Below the pieces are notes generated by a model that saw nothing but the letters and a program-made list of their open reading frames with translations, ran no database searches and was not told the origin of the DNA. Below are positions 44,715 through 51,918 of a DNA stretch of 64,000 nucleotides, one piece after another (within the stretch, counting starts at the first letter, position 1; each line of letters begins with the position of its first letter). Location: NCBI GenBank assembly GCA_023432465.1, contig JAEYUO010000004.1, positions 22,457 through 86,456 of the forward strand, read 5' to 3'. Made by a program: the position numbers and the translations under genes. Source of the stretch: Planctomycetota bacterium. Its GTDB lineage: Bacteria > Planctomycetota > Phycisphaerae > Phycisphaerales > UBA1924.

Positions 44715-44942
44715 TCACTCTGCCAGACGCTTGAGGGCCTTGCCGTGCTTTGCGTTGACCTTCGACAGCGACTTGGCCAGACGGCTCTCGCGGCTGGCAT
44801 CGCTCGCCCGGCTGATCGTGAGCACCTTGCCATCGGTGCTGACCTCCAGCGGCGAGTCGGGCTCGAACTTCAGGAGTTCGAGGATCGGCTTGTCGATGAC
44901 CAGGGCGTAGCTGTTGCCGTGCTTGGTGAGCGTCTTGACCAT
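44715..44942 (-). CDS. AbrB/MazE-family antitoxin of the Doc toxin
   Basis: 75 residues from the ATG at 44942, with GGGAGG at about 7-12 bp upstream; a longer frame to 45041 has no homology. The N-terminal swapped-hairpin DNA-binding part reads MVKTLTKHGNSYALVIDKPI, then LEVSTDGKVLTISRA. The short charged C-terminal tail (KSLSKVNAKHGKALKRLAE) should wrap the toxin. It is a Doc partner of AbrB type, where Phd is the textbook partner, but this pairing is common. A dyad 29 bp upstream is likely the autoregulatory site. Confidence 0.88.
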   Translation of the reverse strand: MVKTLTKHGNSYALVIDKPILELLKFEPDSPLEVSTDGKVLTISRASDASRESRLAKSLSKVNAKHGKALKRLAE

Positions 44943-44970
44943 GCGAGCCTCCCTTGGACGTTGCCACAAC

Positions 44971-44989
44971 GTATGTACGAAGTATATAC
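44971..44989. promoter_or_regulatory. Operator-like dyad of the toxin-antitoxin operon
   Basis: Read on the minus strand, GTATATAC-TTC-GTACATAC is a 19-bp near-perfect inverted repeat lying 29 bp before the antitoxin start. It stands out as an A/T island in GC-rich sequence and overlaps a likely -10 region. AbrB/MazE antitoxins bind such sites to repress their own operon. Confidence 0.5.
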
Positions 44990-45191
44990 CTCGGCGGTTC
45001 GCCCGCAAGGCTTGAGTATCGAGTCGTTGCCGAAGAAGCACCCCGGACGCGGCCCGGGCCGGGTTGATTCTCGGACGGCGGATCGTCGCTCAGGACGCGG
45101 CGGGCGGGGCATCGACCTTGAAGTGTTGGCTACGCCTTTGCACGGGTGGGTAGCGGTCAGGCAGGCACCCAGCGTCACTCTCACGCCGCAG

Positions 45192-45214
45192 AAAACGCCC
45201 CGACGGTCGGGGCG
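45192..45214 (-). terminator. Rho-independent terminator closing the small-gene operon
   Basis: On the minus strand an 8-bp stem (CGCCCCGA / TCGGGGCG) with a 3-nt loop is followed by TTTTC. It lies 26 bp after the stop of the last gene of the 47285-45240 operon. Confidence 0.75.
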
Positions 45215-45239
45215 TGGCGAGAACGTGCTGGCCGATGGC

Positions 45240-45593
45240 TCAAGTGCCGGGGGACCCGTCCTTCAGCGCGTGGTACTCGGTCATGGCGTCGAGGTGGACG
45301 CAGCCCGCCCCCCCATCGGCAGCGGCGTGCTTGCGGCCGCGGACCGGGACGATGCATCCGCGCTCCTTCAGGAATGCCAGCGCGGTGTTGACCTGCGTGT
45401 GCGGCAGGCAGGTAGCGGCGACGAGGTCATCGAGCGCGGTCGGCTCGCCTTCGAGTTCGTCGATCGCGTGGCAGACGGCCTCGTAGACGGCGAGCGTACA
45501 GGCGTGCTCGTACGGCTTCCCCTTTCGGGGGATGACGCTGCGGATGAGCGCGCCGTGCTCGATGCGGAAGGTGTCGTTCTTGGGGGTGGGCAT
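45240..45593 (-). CDS. Small winged-helix-like protein, unknown function
   Basis: 117 residues. The middle part (LDDLVAATCLPHTQVNTALA, then FLKERGCIVPVRGRKHAA) has the pattern of a winged-helix DNA-binding domain: helix, turn, recognition helix, then a basic wing. It is the last gene of a minus-strand operon, 3 bp after the HARE-HTH gene and just before a terminator. Family not recognised; possible regulator or accessory factor of the element. Confidence 0.6.
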   Translation of the reverse strand: MPTPKNDTFRIEHGALIRSVIPRKGKPYEHACTLAVYEAVCHAIDELEGEPTALDDLVAATCLPHTQVNTALAFLKERGCIVPVRGRKHAAADGGAGCVHLDAMTEYHALKDGSPGT

Positions 45594-45596
45594 GGC

Positions 45597-46286
45597 TCAG
45601 GCTCCCTTCAGTGCAGCGGCGGAGGCGACGAAGACCCCGCGCTCGTGCTTCTTGAAGCGGGCGTCTTTGCCCTTGGCGGCGATCTCTCGGATGATGGCGG
45701 CGTAGAGCGTGGCCTCGGGGGTCTTGCCGCCGGGGGACTTCCACAGGCCCTTGGCCTCGATCGCGGCGATCATGTCCTTGGCGCGCATCGGCTCCTTGCT
45801 CGCGGCGAGGACCTTCGCGGCGGCATCGAGCACGCCCATGCGCTTGGGCTTGCGGGAGAGGTCATCATCCCCGCCCCTGGCGGCCTTAGCGTTCTTCTTC
45901 TCCGTGCCAGCCTTCGCGCCCTTCGCCTTGCCGCGCTGGGCCTCGGCGTGCTCCTCGTGGGGGGCGTGGGCGGCGTTGTTGGCCAGTTCCTTCGCGCTGG
46001 GGACCTCGTGGTCCTGCTTGCCAGCGTTCGCGCCCCCCCCATCCGTTGCGTCACGTTGGCCCGTGGGCGATTCCTTGGCCAAGGCGGACCCGTCGCCGCC
46101 CCTGGGGGCGGTCTCGTCCACCGGGGCGGACTTCGCGGAATCCAGCCGCTCGATGCGCTGCTCGACCTCCTTGATGGCGGCCCTGCGCGCTGCGCTGACC
46201 TCCTTGCCCGCGGCGGTGACGGCGGCCCTCGCGGACTTGGTGCTGGGCTTGCTTCCGGGCTTCGTGTTCTTGATCTTCGATGCCAT
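45597..46286 (-). CDS. Protein with C-terminal HARE-HTH domain
   Basis: 229 residues from the ATG at 46286. The first 150 residues are low-complexity and basic/acidic (PGSKPSTKSARAAVTAAGKE; EEHAEAQRGKAKGAKAGTEK), probably disordered. The last 80 are a HARE-HTH winged helix (GVLDAAAKVLAASKEPMRAK, then DMIAAIEAKGLWKSPGGKTP). HARE-HTH domains occur in ASXL, RNA polymerase delta subunit and in restriction-modification proteins, where they may sense modified DNA. In this context, with an orphan methylase nearby, recognition of methylated DNA is a reasonable but unproved idea. Confidence 0.8.
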   Translation of the reverse strand: MASKIKNTKPGSKPSTKSARAAVTAAGKEVSAARRAAIKEVEQRIERLDSAKSAPVDETAPRGGDGSALAKESPTGQRDATDGGGANAGKQDHEVPSAKELANNAAHAPHEEHAEAQRGKAKGAKAGTEKKNAKAARGGDDDLSRKPKRMGVLDAAAKVLAASKEPMRAKDMIAAIEAKGLWKSPGGKTPEATLYAAIIREIAAKGKDARFKKHERGVFVASAAALKGA

Positions 46287-46391
46287 GATGCGTTCTCCGA
46301 ATCTGTGGGACATGCGGCCCGGTGCACATTGCTCCGGGTGAAATCACCCGCGGCGGCTTCCCGCGGCGGGCGGATGTGGTGTGTGGATTGG

Positions 46392-46715
46392 CTACTTGAT
46401 CGCGACGAGGATGCGGGTGCGCTCGCTCCCGTTCCACTCGACCTTGAGACCGGCGCGCTCCATCGCGGAGCCGATCTCGTCCCCGTCCCCGGCCCACGCG
46501 AGGTAGCACGATCCGCTCTTGTCGATGTCCCGGTCGTCCTGCCGGTGGTAGAACACGAACTTGTCGCCGCGTCCTTCGGGGATGGCGGCCAGCGCGCAGG
46601 TCGAGCAGCACCAGAAGTTGCTGCGGCAGAAGTACCCCTTGGCGCGGAGGTCTTTGTACGCGGCCTTGATGGCGTCGCGGAGGTCGGTGGCGGTCGGTCG
46701 GGGGGTGCTCTTCAT
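46392..46715 (-). CDS. Small Cys-containing protein (DUF6891-like)
   Basis: 107 residues. A cluster YFCRSNFWCCSTCALAAI near the N terminus could bind a metal. The second half (DKFVFYHRQDDRDIDKSGSC, then YLAWAGDGDEIGSAMERAGL) matches a pattern seen in the DUF6891 family: a Cys-rich start and the FYH.QD motif. Function unknown. Third gene of the minus-strand operon. Confidence 0.6.
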   Translation of the reverse strand: MKSTPRPTATDLRDAIKAAYKDLRAKGYFCRSNFWCCSTCALAAIPEGRGDKFVFYHRQDDRDIDKSGSCYLAWAGDGDEIGSAMERAGLKVEWNGSERTRILVAIK

Positions 46716-46739
46716 GGGTGTGCTCCTTGGCGCGGCGGC

Positions 46740-46997
46740 TCAGCACCCCGCGACGCGCTCGAGTTCGGTGAGGACCTCGTGGATCATGCTGTTGGTGGCG
46801 CAGGGCCTACCGCTCTTGTCGCGGCCGCAGATGAGCTTGGCGGCCTCGTACGCCTTGGCGTAGCGGGACTCGGGCGGCTCGGTCCGCTGCATCTCAAACA
46901 AGACCCTGTTGCCCGCCGTCGCGAGCGCGCCGTGGTCGGTGTGCGCGATGGTGACGTTCTCTTCAACCCCGTCGATCTCGATGCTGCGGATGAACAT
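46740..46997 (-). CDS. Hypothetical small protein
   Basis: 85 residues. A short beta start (MFIRSIEIDGVEENVTIAHT) is followed by helices (RYAKAYEAAKLICGRDKSGR; MIHEVLTELERVAGC). No family is recognised. Second gene of the minus-strand operon, 24 bp ahead of the Cys-containing gene. Confidence 0.55.
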   Translation of the reverse strand: MFIRSIEIDGVEENVTIAHTDHGALATAGNRVLFEMQRTEPPESRYAKAYEAAKLICGRDKSGRPCATNSMIHEVLTELERVAGC

Positions 46998-47036
46998 GCT
47001 CGTGCTCCTGTGGTGGTGGGTGGCGGTGCGTGCGGC

Positions 47037-47285
47037 TTAGCGGCGGGTGCGGGGCGCGGGGCTGGGGGCGTACTCGAACCCGGCCTTCTCAAGGCGGGCG
47101 GCATCGGCGGGGCAGACCACCCAGAAGGCACCTTCGCCGAGCATCACCACCATGGCCCGCTCGCGGGCGGTGGCGTGGAACGCGTTGGCCTCGTCGCGGA
47201 AGACCTCGGGCGTGTACTTGAGCCCGAGGGCGGTCTGCGTCTTCTTCGCGGCGTCGGTCAGTTCGTTGAGCGGGCGGTTGTTCAT
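47037..47285 (-). CDS. Hypothetical small protein, first in operon
   Basis: 82 residues from the ATG at 47285; 17 more residues would be added by an upstream frame without homology. The body reads as helical (NELTDAAKKTQTALGLKYTP) and then beta (AMVVMLGEGAFWVVCPADAA). No family is recognised. It begins a minus-strand operon of five genes ending at 45240, divergent from the terminase-like operon. Confidence 0.55.
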   Translation of the reverse strand: MNNRPLNELTDAAKKTQTALGLKYTPEVFRDEANAFHATARERAMVVMLGEGAFWVVCPADAARLEKAGFEYAPSPAPRTRR

Positions 47286-47483
47286 GTTCGTGGTCTCCGT
47301 GGTTCGCGCCGCGGTTGTTCGCGGCGACGTGCACATGAAGCCATGGAACTACGAACACAGCAAGGCAAACCGCAGAACAATCTCGACATGTGGGCGGAAT
47401 GTGGGCAGGAATCCGGCGCACCGCCGCAGCAGCATGAAGATGGGGCGACTGCGCCCCCCCGCACCGCATACGCGCGCGCACAA

Positions 47484-47497
47484 GGCCACGTGTGGCC
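47484..47497. promoter_or_regulatory. Dyad ahead of the terminase-like operon
   Basis: GGCCAC-GT-GTGGCC, a 14-bp inverted repeat 18 bp upstream of the ATG at 47515 within the 229-bp divergent region. Possible operator or chance GC palindrome. Confidence 0.3.
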
Positions 47498-47514
47498 ACT
47501 GATGGAGGACCGTC

Positions 47515-48198
47515 ATGGATGACTACGACGACATCGATCCGCTGAACGAAGCGCAGAACGGAAACGACCCCGATGGTGGCGCAGACGGGCCGCCGTCGGG
47601 CGACGCTGGCCCGTGCGGCAAAGGCGGCGCGGACCCCGGTGACGACGCGGGCGGGACGGGGAACGCGCCTGACGCCAGCGACGGCGAAGCGGGGCTCCCG
47701 GCCACCTACCCCTTCACCGACCGGGGCAACCGGGACGATGTGGATGTTGGCGGCGAGGGGATCGACCACATCCCCAGCGAGGCGCACATCCCCCACCCCG
47801 ACTCGTTCGACCCGGCCGAGCCCACGCCGGGCCTCAGCCACAAGCAGGAGCAGGCGATCCTCGCGCTGCTCGCCGAGCCGACGGTGGCGCGGGCGGCGGG
47901 CTCGTGCAAGGTCGGGGTCCGCACGCTGCACCGCTGGCTGCGGGAGGAGACCTTCGGCAAGGCGTACCGGCTGGCCAGACGCGAGACGTTCGCGCAGGCG
48001 GTGAGCCTGACGCAGCGGTACGCGGGCCTGGCGGTGCAGACACTGGCGCGGGTCATGACCGATGAGACCGCGCCGGTGGCGTCGCGCGTCGCGGCCGCGA
48101 CCAGCATGCTCAAGTTCGCGCGGGACTCGATCGAGCTCGATGATCTGGCCGACCGGGTCGAGGCTCTGGAGCGGACCTCCAAGGAGAAGGCGGCGTGA
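47515..48198 (+). CDS. Phage terminase small subunit-like protein
   Basis: 227 residues. The first 100 are low-complexity and acidic (GGADGPPSGDAGPCGKGGAD). The second half has an HTH (QEQAILALLAEPTVARAAGS, then CKVGVRTLHRWLREETFGKA) followed by helices and a C-terminal coil (DDLADRVEALERTSKEKAA), the layout of terminase small subunits that bind phage packaging sites. No large subunit, portal or capsid gene is found in the window, so this is a leftover or reused packaging regulator. The next gene overlaps its stop (GTGA). Confidence 0.75.
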   Translation: MDDYDDIDPLNEAQNGNDPDGGADGPPSGDAGPCGKGGADPGDDAGGTGNAPDASDGEAGLPATYPFTDRGNRDDVDVGGEGIDHIPSEAHIPHPDSFDPAEPTPGLSHKQEQAILALLAEPTVARAAGSCKVGVRTLHRWLREETFGKAYRLARRETFAQAVSLTQRYAGLAVQTLARVMTDETAPVASRVAAATSMLKFARDSIELDDLADRVEALERTSKEKAA

Positions 48199-48434
48199 GG
48201 CTCAAGGGCCGCATCACCTCGCTGGAGCGCGCCGCACGCGTGCAGCGCGGCGCGTGCGGGACCTGCGGCGGCGCGGGGCGGGCGGTGTTCATCGCTCCGC
48301 TGCGCGCGGGCGGAAGCCGGGGCGGGCCGTGCCCGTCGTGCGGGCGGTCGTTCACCGTGCGGTTCGTGGACATGCTCGCGCGGGGTACGCACCGCGAAGC
48401 GGGAACACTGCGGGGGGTCACGCCATGCGCCTGA
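48195..48434 (+). CDS. Small zinc-ribbon-like protein
   Basis: 79 residues from a GTG overlapping the terminase-like stop. CGTCGGAG and CPSCG form a CxxC-CxxC pattern of a zinc ribbon. The start, RLKGRITSLERAARVQRGAC, resembles that of the next gene product (RLTRRVHSLERRAASGTGC), so the two look like duplicated genes. Function unknown. Confidence 0.6.
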   Translation: MRLKGRITSLERAARVQRGACGTCGGAGRAVFIAPLRAGGSRGGPCPSCGRSFTVRFVDMLARGTHREAGTLRGVTPCA

Positions 48435-48664
48435 CGCGGCGGGTTCATTCACTTGAGCGTCGCGCCGCCAGCGGGACCGGCTGCTCCGTGTGCAGGGGCG
48501 CGGGGTGGCCGACGGTGCGTGTGGCCGGTGCGCCGCCGGACGCAAGGCCGCGATGCTGGCCAGCCGGGTGCAGGTCGTGCGGGCGGGTCTCGGTGACCGC
48601 GTGGATCAGCATTGGGCCGAGCCCGACGGCGGAAGAGGCGAGGGCGTTCATGGAGGCGATCTGA
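48425..48664 (+). CDS. Small zinc-ribbon-like protein, paralogue of the previous
   Basis: 79 residues from the ATG at 48425, overlapping the previous gene by 10 bp. CSVCRGAG and later CRSCG match the Cys pattern of the preceding protein, and the starts are alike. The C terminus differs (SPTAEEARAFMEAI). The TGATG at 48662 overlaps its stop with the next start. A shared fold and role are likely, identity unknown. Confidence 0.55.
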   Translation: MRLTRRVHSLERRAASGTGCSVCRGAGWPTVRVAGAPPDARPRCWPAGCRSCGRVSVTAWISIGPSPTAEEARAFMEAI

Positions 48665-48894
48665 TGACGAAGGCGATGCTGATCAGGGTGAAGCGGCTGG
48701 AGGCAGCGGTTCGGTCCGCGCCGGCACCCGTGCCCGTTCACTATGTGCACGAGCCGCTGATGCGCCGGCTCGCTGCCCACCGCGACCTGTTCAGCGAGTT
48801 CGCGGCGATGGCCGAGGGCGCGCGCCGGGGCGTGGACGGGGGCAGGGCCCGGCGGCTGGCGGCCGCGCTGGCGGCGAGGGAGGCGCGGGCCTGA
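48664..48894 (+). CDS. Small helical protein at the end of the terminase-like operon
   Basis: 76 residues from the ATG at 48664. The start (TKAMLIRVKRLEAAVRSAPA) shares the 'R..RLE' helix of the two preceding products but has no Cys. The rest is helical and basic (RRLAAHRDLFSEFAAMAEGA). Last of four translationally coupled genes. Function unknown. Confidence 0.5.
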   Translation: MTKAMLIRVKRLEAAVRSAPAPVPVHYVHEPLMRRLAAHRDLFSEFAAMAEGARRGVDGGRARRLAAALAAREARA

Positions 48895-48931
48895 CGGCTA
48901 CGTTCCGCTCAAATGGGGTAGCGGACACTCT

Positions 48932-49321
48932 TCAATCACAGCCAGCGAACCACCACGATAGGAAGAGGAACTCGTGGACGACCATTGTCGCGCCGTCGGC
49001 ATCGACGTCGCCGTTGATTCGATCGGAGAACCAGTCGGAGAGAAACGTGAAGATATCCGGCACCCCAACCTGTCCCGATCCATCGGGGTCCGCGGGGCAC
49101 AGCGGGCTGGAACAGACATCGATCTCAATGAGTCGGGGTCCTGAGGCAACCGACTGGGCATGCTGGCGGACTTCAATCAAGAGATCCCGGCCCATAAACT
49201 GCTCATCGAGAGTCATGATGCCGAGCGAGAAAACCCCCTCCGGGTACACGTACAGAACGGCGACATCAATATCAGCAAGCACGACGTCAAACTCGCCGCG
49301 TTCACGCCGCTTCTTCGCCAT
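48932..49321 (-). pseudogene. C-terminal remnant of an exported dockerin-like protein
   Basis: The 129-residue frame has no signal peptide, yet its second half carries the dockerin-like tail found in host exported proteins: ADPDGSGQVGVPDIFTFLSD, then NGDVDADGATMVVHEFLFLS. Compare the tail of the hydrolase at 19302-21236. The first half (DVVLADIDVAVLYVYPEGVF) reads like the end of a larger domain. A truncated gene carried into, or trapped in, the element is the likeliest reading. Confidence 0.55.
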
Positions 49322-49415
49322 GCCGTACTGCTCGCTCGAAAAACACGATTAACTTCGCCAATTGCTGGACAGAGCTCGCTCTAGTCAGGCTCAGCTAGTC
49401 ATAACCCTTCAACGA

Positions 49416-49814
49416 TTACGGGATTGTGATAACCTCAAAGCGATCTCCGATCCATCGACCGTCCCGCGTAGAACAAGGTGGCCAACCCTCGTCGTTCACA
49501 TTACGATTCCATGATGCCCACTGCCGAGATGAAAGCAAATGTAAATCGAAATGCCCATTTGGCCTTACATCGTATCTAGTATGCCACCCAGAACACACGG
49601 GTGATGGAGCATTAAACAGTCTTACGTGAGCCCAAGAACTCGGACTTTCATTCTTAAATGTGACCACAACTAGCCCCTGTGTGCCGGAAGGCGTTTCGGG
49701 CGACTGGATCACAACTCTATTCACTTCACGTGCATCGACGCAGCGTGAGTTATTGCATCCCGCAATCAAGCTTATTAGGATGAGAACAAGCAATGCAATT
49801 CGCTTATCGATCAT
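49416..49814 (-). CDS. Predicted lipoprotein, A/T-rich gene
   Basis: 132 residues from the ATG at 49814. The signal MIDKRIALLVLILISLIAGC ends in a lipobox. The mature part has NSRCVDAREVNRVVIQSPET and then a beta-rich stretch (GLVVVTFKNESPSSWAHVRL) with two more Cys. The base composition is clearly more A/T-rich than the surroundings, suggesting a foreign origin. Family and function unknown. Confidence 0.6.
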   Translation of the reverse strand: MIDKRIALLVLILISLIAGCNNSRCVDAREVNRVVIQSPETPSGTQGLVVVTFKNESPSSWAHVRLFNAPSPVCSGWHTRYDVRPNGHFDLHLLSSRQWASWNRNVNDEGWPPCSTRDGRWIGDRFEVITIP

Positions 49815-49905
49815 TTGTGTAAACCTTTGGTTTGCAGAGTATATCAGTAGAAATCTACCGCCGCGAGCATCGTATGTCCACAGAGACGTGGTGCCGCGTG
49901 AAGCC

Positions 49906-50058
49906 TCATTCGCCAGTGGCGGACCAGCCGTAGAAAGCCCGCCACTGGTACGTTCCGGGATCTGCCAGTTGATTCTTCGCCCACGACCGCCGTGGGCTCT
50001 CGACGACAAGTTTACCGTCCCTTACGCTTGTGACTTGTAGCTCCCACCTGCTCGGCCT
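49906..50058 (-). pseudogene. Short coding remnant, possibly from a phage-like protein
   Basis: The minus-strand frame here reads SRWELQVTSVRDGKLVVESP and ends GTYQWRAFYGWSATGE before a stop, a protein-like composition with no start or upstream domain. It lies in the 287 bp between the lipoprotein and the short recombinase, which otherwise hold nothing recognisable. Confidence 0.3.
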
Positions 50059-50101
50059 ACTGACTCCCCCACGCGCCGGGGGGCGGGGCCGGAGCCCGCC
50101 C

Positions 50102-50734
50102 ATGATCGCTATTGCCCCCCGTCCCCGCCGCCCCAAGCCCGTCCGCCGCTTCCCGCCCGAGGTGCTCGCGCCCGACGAGGTCCGGGCTCTGCTCGTTGCA
50201 TGCAACACCCAAACCCTGCCGGGGCAGCGGAATAGGGCGCTGCTGGCGTTCGTGTACCGCACCGGCCTGCGTATCCGCGAGGCGTTGGAAGTCCGGCCCA
50301 AAGACCTCGACCTTGAACGGGGCGCGGTGCGGGTCCTTTACGCCAAGGGCGGGCGGTCGCGGACGGTGGGGATCGACGCCGGGGGCGTGGCCGAGGTCGC
50401 GGCGTGGCTAGCCGTCCGCCAACGGGTGGCAAGCGGGGCGGTCCCGGCGTGGTCCCCGTTCGCCCCGGTGTTCTGCTCGGCGCACGGGACCCGCCTGACC
50501 GAGGCGTACGTGCGGCGGCTTCTCCCCTACCTCGCGCGACGGGCCGGGATCGCCAAGCGCGTGCACGCCCATGGCCTGCGCCACACCCACGCCGCGGAGC
50601 TGCGGGGCGAGGGGTTCGACATCGGCATCATCTCCAAGCAGCTCGGCCACGCCTCGATCGCGACCACGGCCCGCTACCTCGACCATATCGCGCCCTGGGC
50701 GGTCGTGGAGGCGGTGGGGAGGAGGGAGTGGTGA
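50102..50734 (+). CDS. Short tyrosine recombinase (catalytic domain only)
   Basis: 210 residues from the ATG at 50102. It has the catalytic set: Arg57 in TGLRIREAL, Lys in YAKGGRSRTV, His157-Arg160 in HGLRH, His in QLGHASI and Tyr192 in TARYLDH. The usual N-terminal core-binding (SAM-like) domain is replaced by a 25-residue Pro-rich start, so DNA binding is incomplete or unusual. It lies 101 bp upstream of the CRISPR array, a second recombinase in the element. It could be a remnant, a resolvase or a phage-type integrase that uses another partner for arm binding. Confidence 0.8.
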   Translation: MIAIAPRPRRPKPVRRFPPEVLAPDEVRALLVACNTQTLPGQRNRALLAFVYRTGLRIREALEVRPKDLDLERGAVRVLYAKGGRSRTVGIDAGGVAEVAAWLAVRQRVASGAVPAWSPFAPVFCSAHGTRLTEAYVRRLLPYLARRAGIAKRVHAHGLRHTHAAELRGEGFDIGIISKQLGHASIATTARYLDHIAPWAVVEAVGRREW

Positions 50735-50835
50735 GGTGCCAGCCTGAACCGTCGCTCAGAGGTTGTCGTGCGCACGCTGCTCTCGGGGCAGGGATGTACG
50801 CCGCTCGCATCCCCTGACTCGTCAGCTCGCAACAC

Positions 50836-51530
50836 GTTGTGCGCTGCTCGCGGGCCGGGATCGATTACACTCACGCCACATGGATCCGCCCAAAGCCCCC
50901 TGTTGTGCGCTGCTCGCGGGCCGGGATCGATTACACTCCTCTCTGAGATCGGGATCGTGAACAAGAAGTTGTGCGCTGCTCGCGGGCCGGGATCGATTAC
51001 ACTTGCGTCCAGTTGTTCCTGCTTGCCCGCGTAGTTGTGCGCTGCTCGCGGGCCGGGATCGATTACACTGACATCTGGGTCGGCGTGTGCGGGTATCAGT
51101 TGTGCGCTGCTCGCGGGCCGGGATCGATTACACTGTCGTGGTCGGCGACGGCGACACAGGGGAAGTTGTGCGCTGCTCGCGGGCCGGGATCGATTACACT
51201 CCAGACTCAGCAAAACCGCATGGTCGGGATGTTGTGCGCTGCTCGCGGGCCGGGATCGATTACACTGCTCATTCTTATCGTTGTACACCCGTGCCCGTTG
51301 TGCGCTGCTCGCGGGCCGGGATCGATTACACTGCGACCGTGGCAAGCGAGACACGGATCTCCGTTGTGCGCTGCTCGCGGGCCGGGATCGATTACACTAG
51401 GCCGCGGCCAACACCGCGCGGGTGCTCAGTTGTGCGCTGCTCGCGGGCCGGGATCGATTACACTTGAGGGCGATCGCGACATCCGCCGCCTTGTGTTGTG
51501 CGCTGCTCGCGGGCCGGGATCGATTACACT
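50836..51530 (+). CRISPR. Type II CRISPR array, 11 repeats of 36 bp and 10 spacers
   Basis: Eleven identical 36-bp repeats start at 50836, 50902, 50968, 51034, 51099, 51165, 51231, 51297, 51363, 51429 and 51495. The repeat begins GTTGTGCGCTGC and ends ATCGATTACACT. Spacers are 30 bp except the fourth (29 bp); all ten differ. The tracrRNA anti-repeat is complementary to the plus-strand repeat, so crRNAs should be read left to right. The repeat ends in a TACACT that could act as a -10, as in Neisseria II-C arrays where each repeat carries a promoter. No spacer was seen to match elsewhere in the window by eye. Confidence 0.98.
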
Positions 51531-51579
51531 AGACCCGCCATAAGTACGCACAGCTCAAGAGGATGCATCCCATTCCCCG

Positions 51580-51909
51580 TCAGAAAAGCTCCAGTTGGGC
51601 GGGTGGCGGCTCTGTCGGAATTCTGTTCTTTCCCCAGAAGACCCTCATCCGCTGGAACTGCTTGTCCGTGATTGTGATCACCCGGACTTCCCCGAGAGGC
51701 GGCACCGCGGCCTCGACTCGGGCCATGTGCAACTCGGCGTTCTCCCGGCTCGCGGAATGCCGGATGTAGACGCTGAACTGCATCCTTGCAAAGCCGTCCT
51801 TCAGGAGGGCCTTGCGGAACATTGCGTACCTCTTCCGGCTCTCCTTGGAGTCCACCGGAAGGTCGAACATGGCAACCACCCACATGAAGCGGTATCCACT
51901 GAGGTGCAT
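51580..51909 (-). CDS. cas2: CRISPR adaptation nuclease Cas2
   Basis: 109 residues. The N terminus holds the conserved Asp after a hydrophobic strand (WVVAMFDLPVDSKESRKRYA), then FRKALLKDGFARMQFSVYIR, the Cas2 ferredoxin-fold core. It ends QLELF, common in type II Cas2 (interaction with Cas1). It is 9 bp downstream of cas1 and ends 49 bp from the array. Cas2 bridges two Cas1 dimers during spacer insertion. Confidence 0.95.
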   Translation of the reverse strand: MHLSGYRFMWVVAMFDLPVDSKESRKRYAMFRKALLKDGFARMQFSVYIRHSASRENAELHMARVEAAVPPLGEVRVITITDKQFQRMRVFWGKNRIPTEPPPAQLELF

Positions 51910-51918
51910 CCTTCATGC

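Noticed and set aside
43785..47522. A 1245-residue plus-strand frame
   Set aside because: It is antisense to five coherent small genes and the Doc operon, has no domain, and reflects GC-rich codon bias.
50836..51530. Self-targeting spacers
   Set aside because: By-eye comparison found no convincing match of any spacer within the window; a search of the whole genome would be needed.
50674..51543. Several long open frames across the CRISPR array on both strands, with repeats such as RGPGSITL
   Set aside because: They are translations of the 36-bp repeats with 66-bp period (a multiple of three), not genes.
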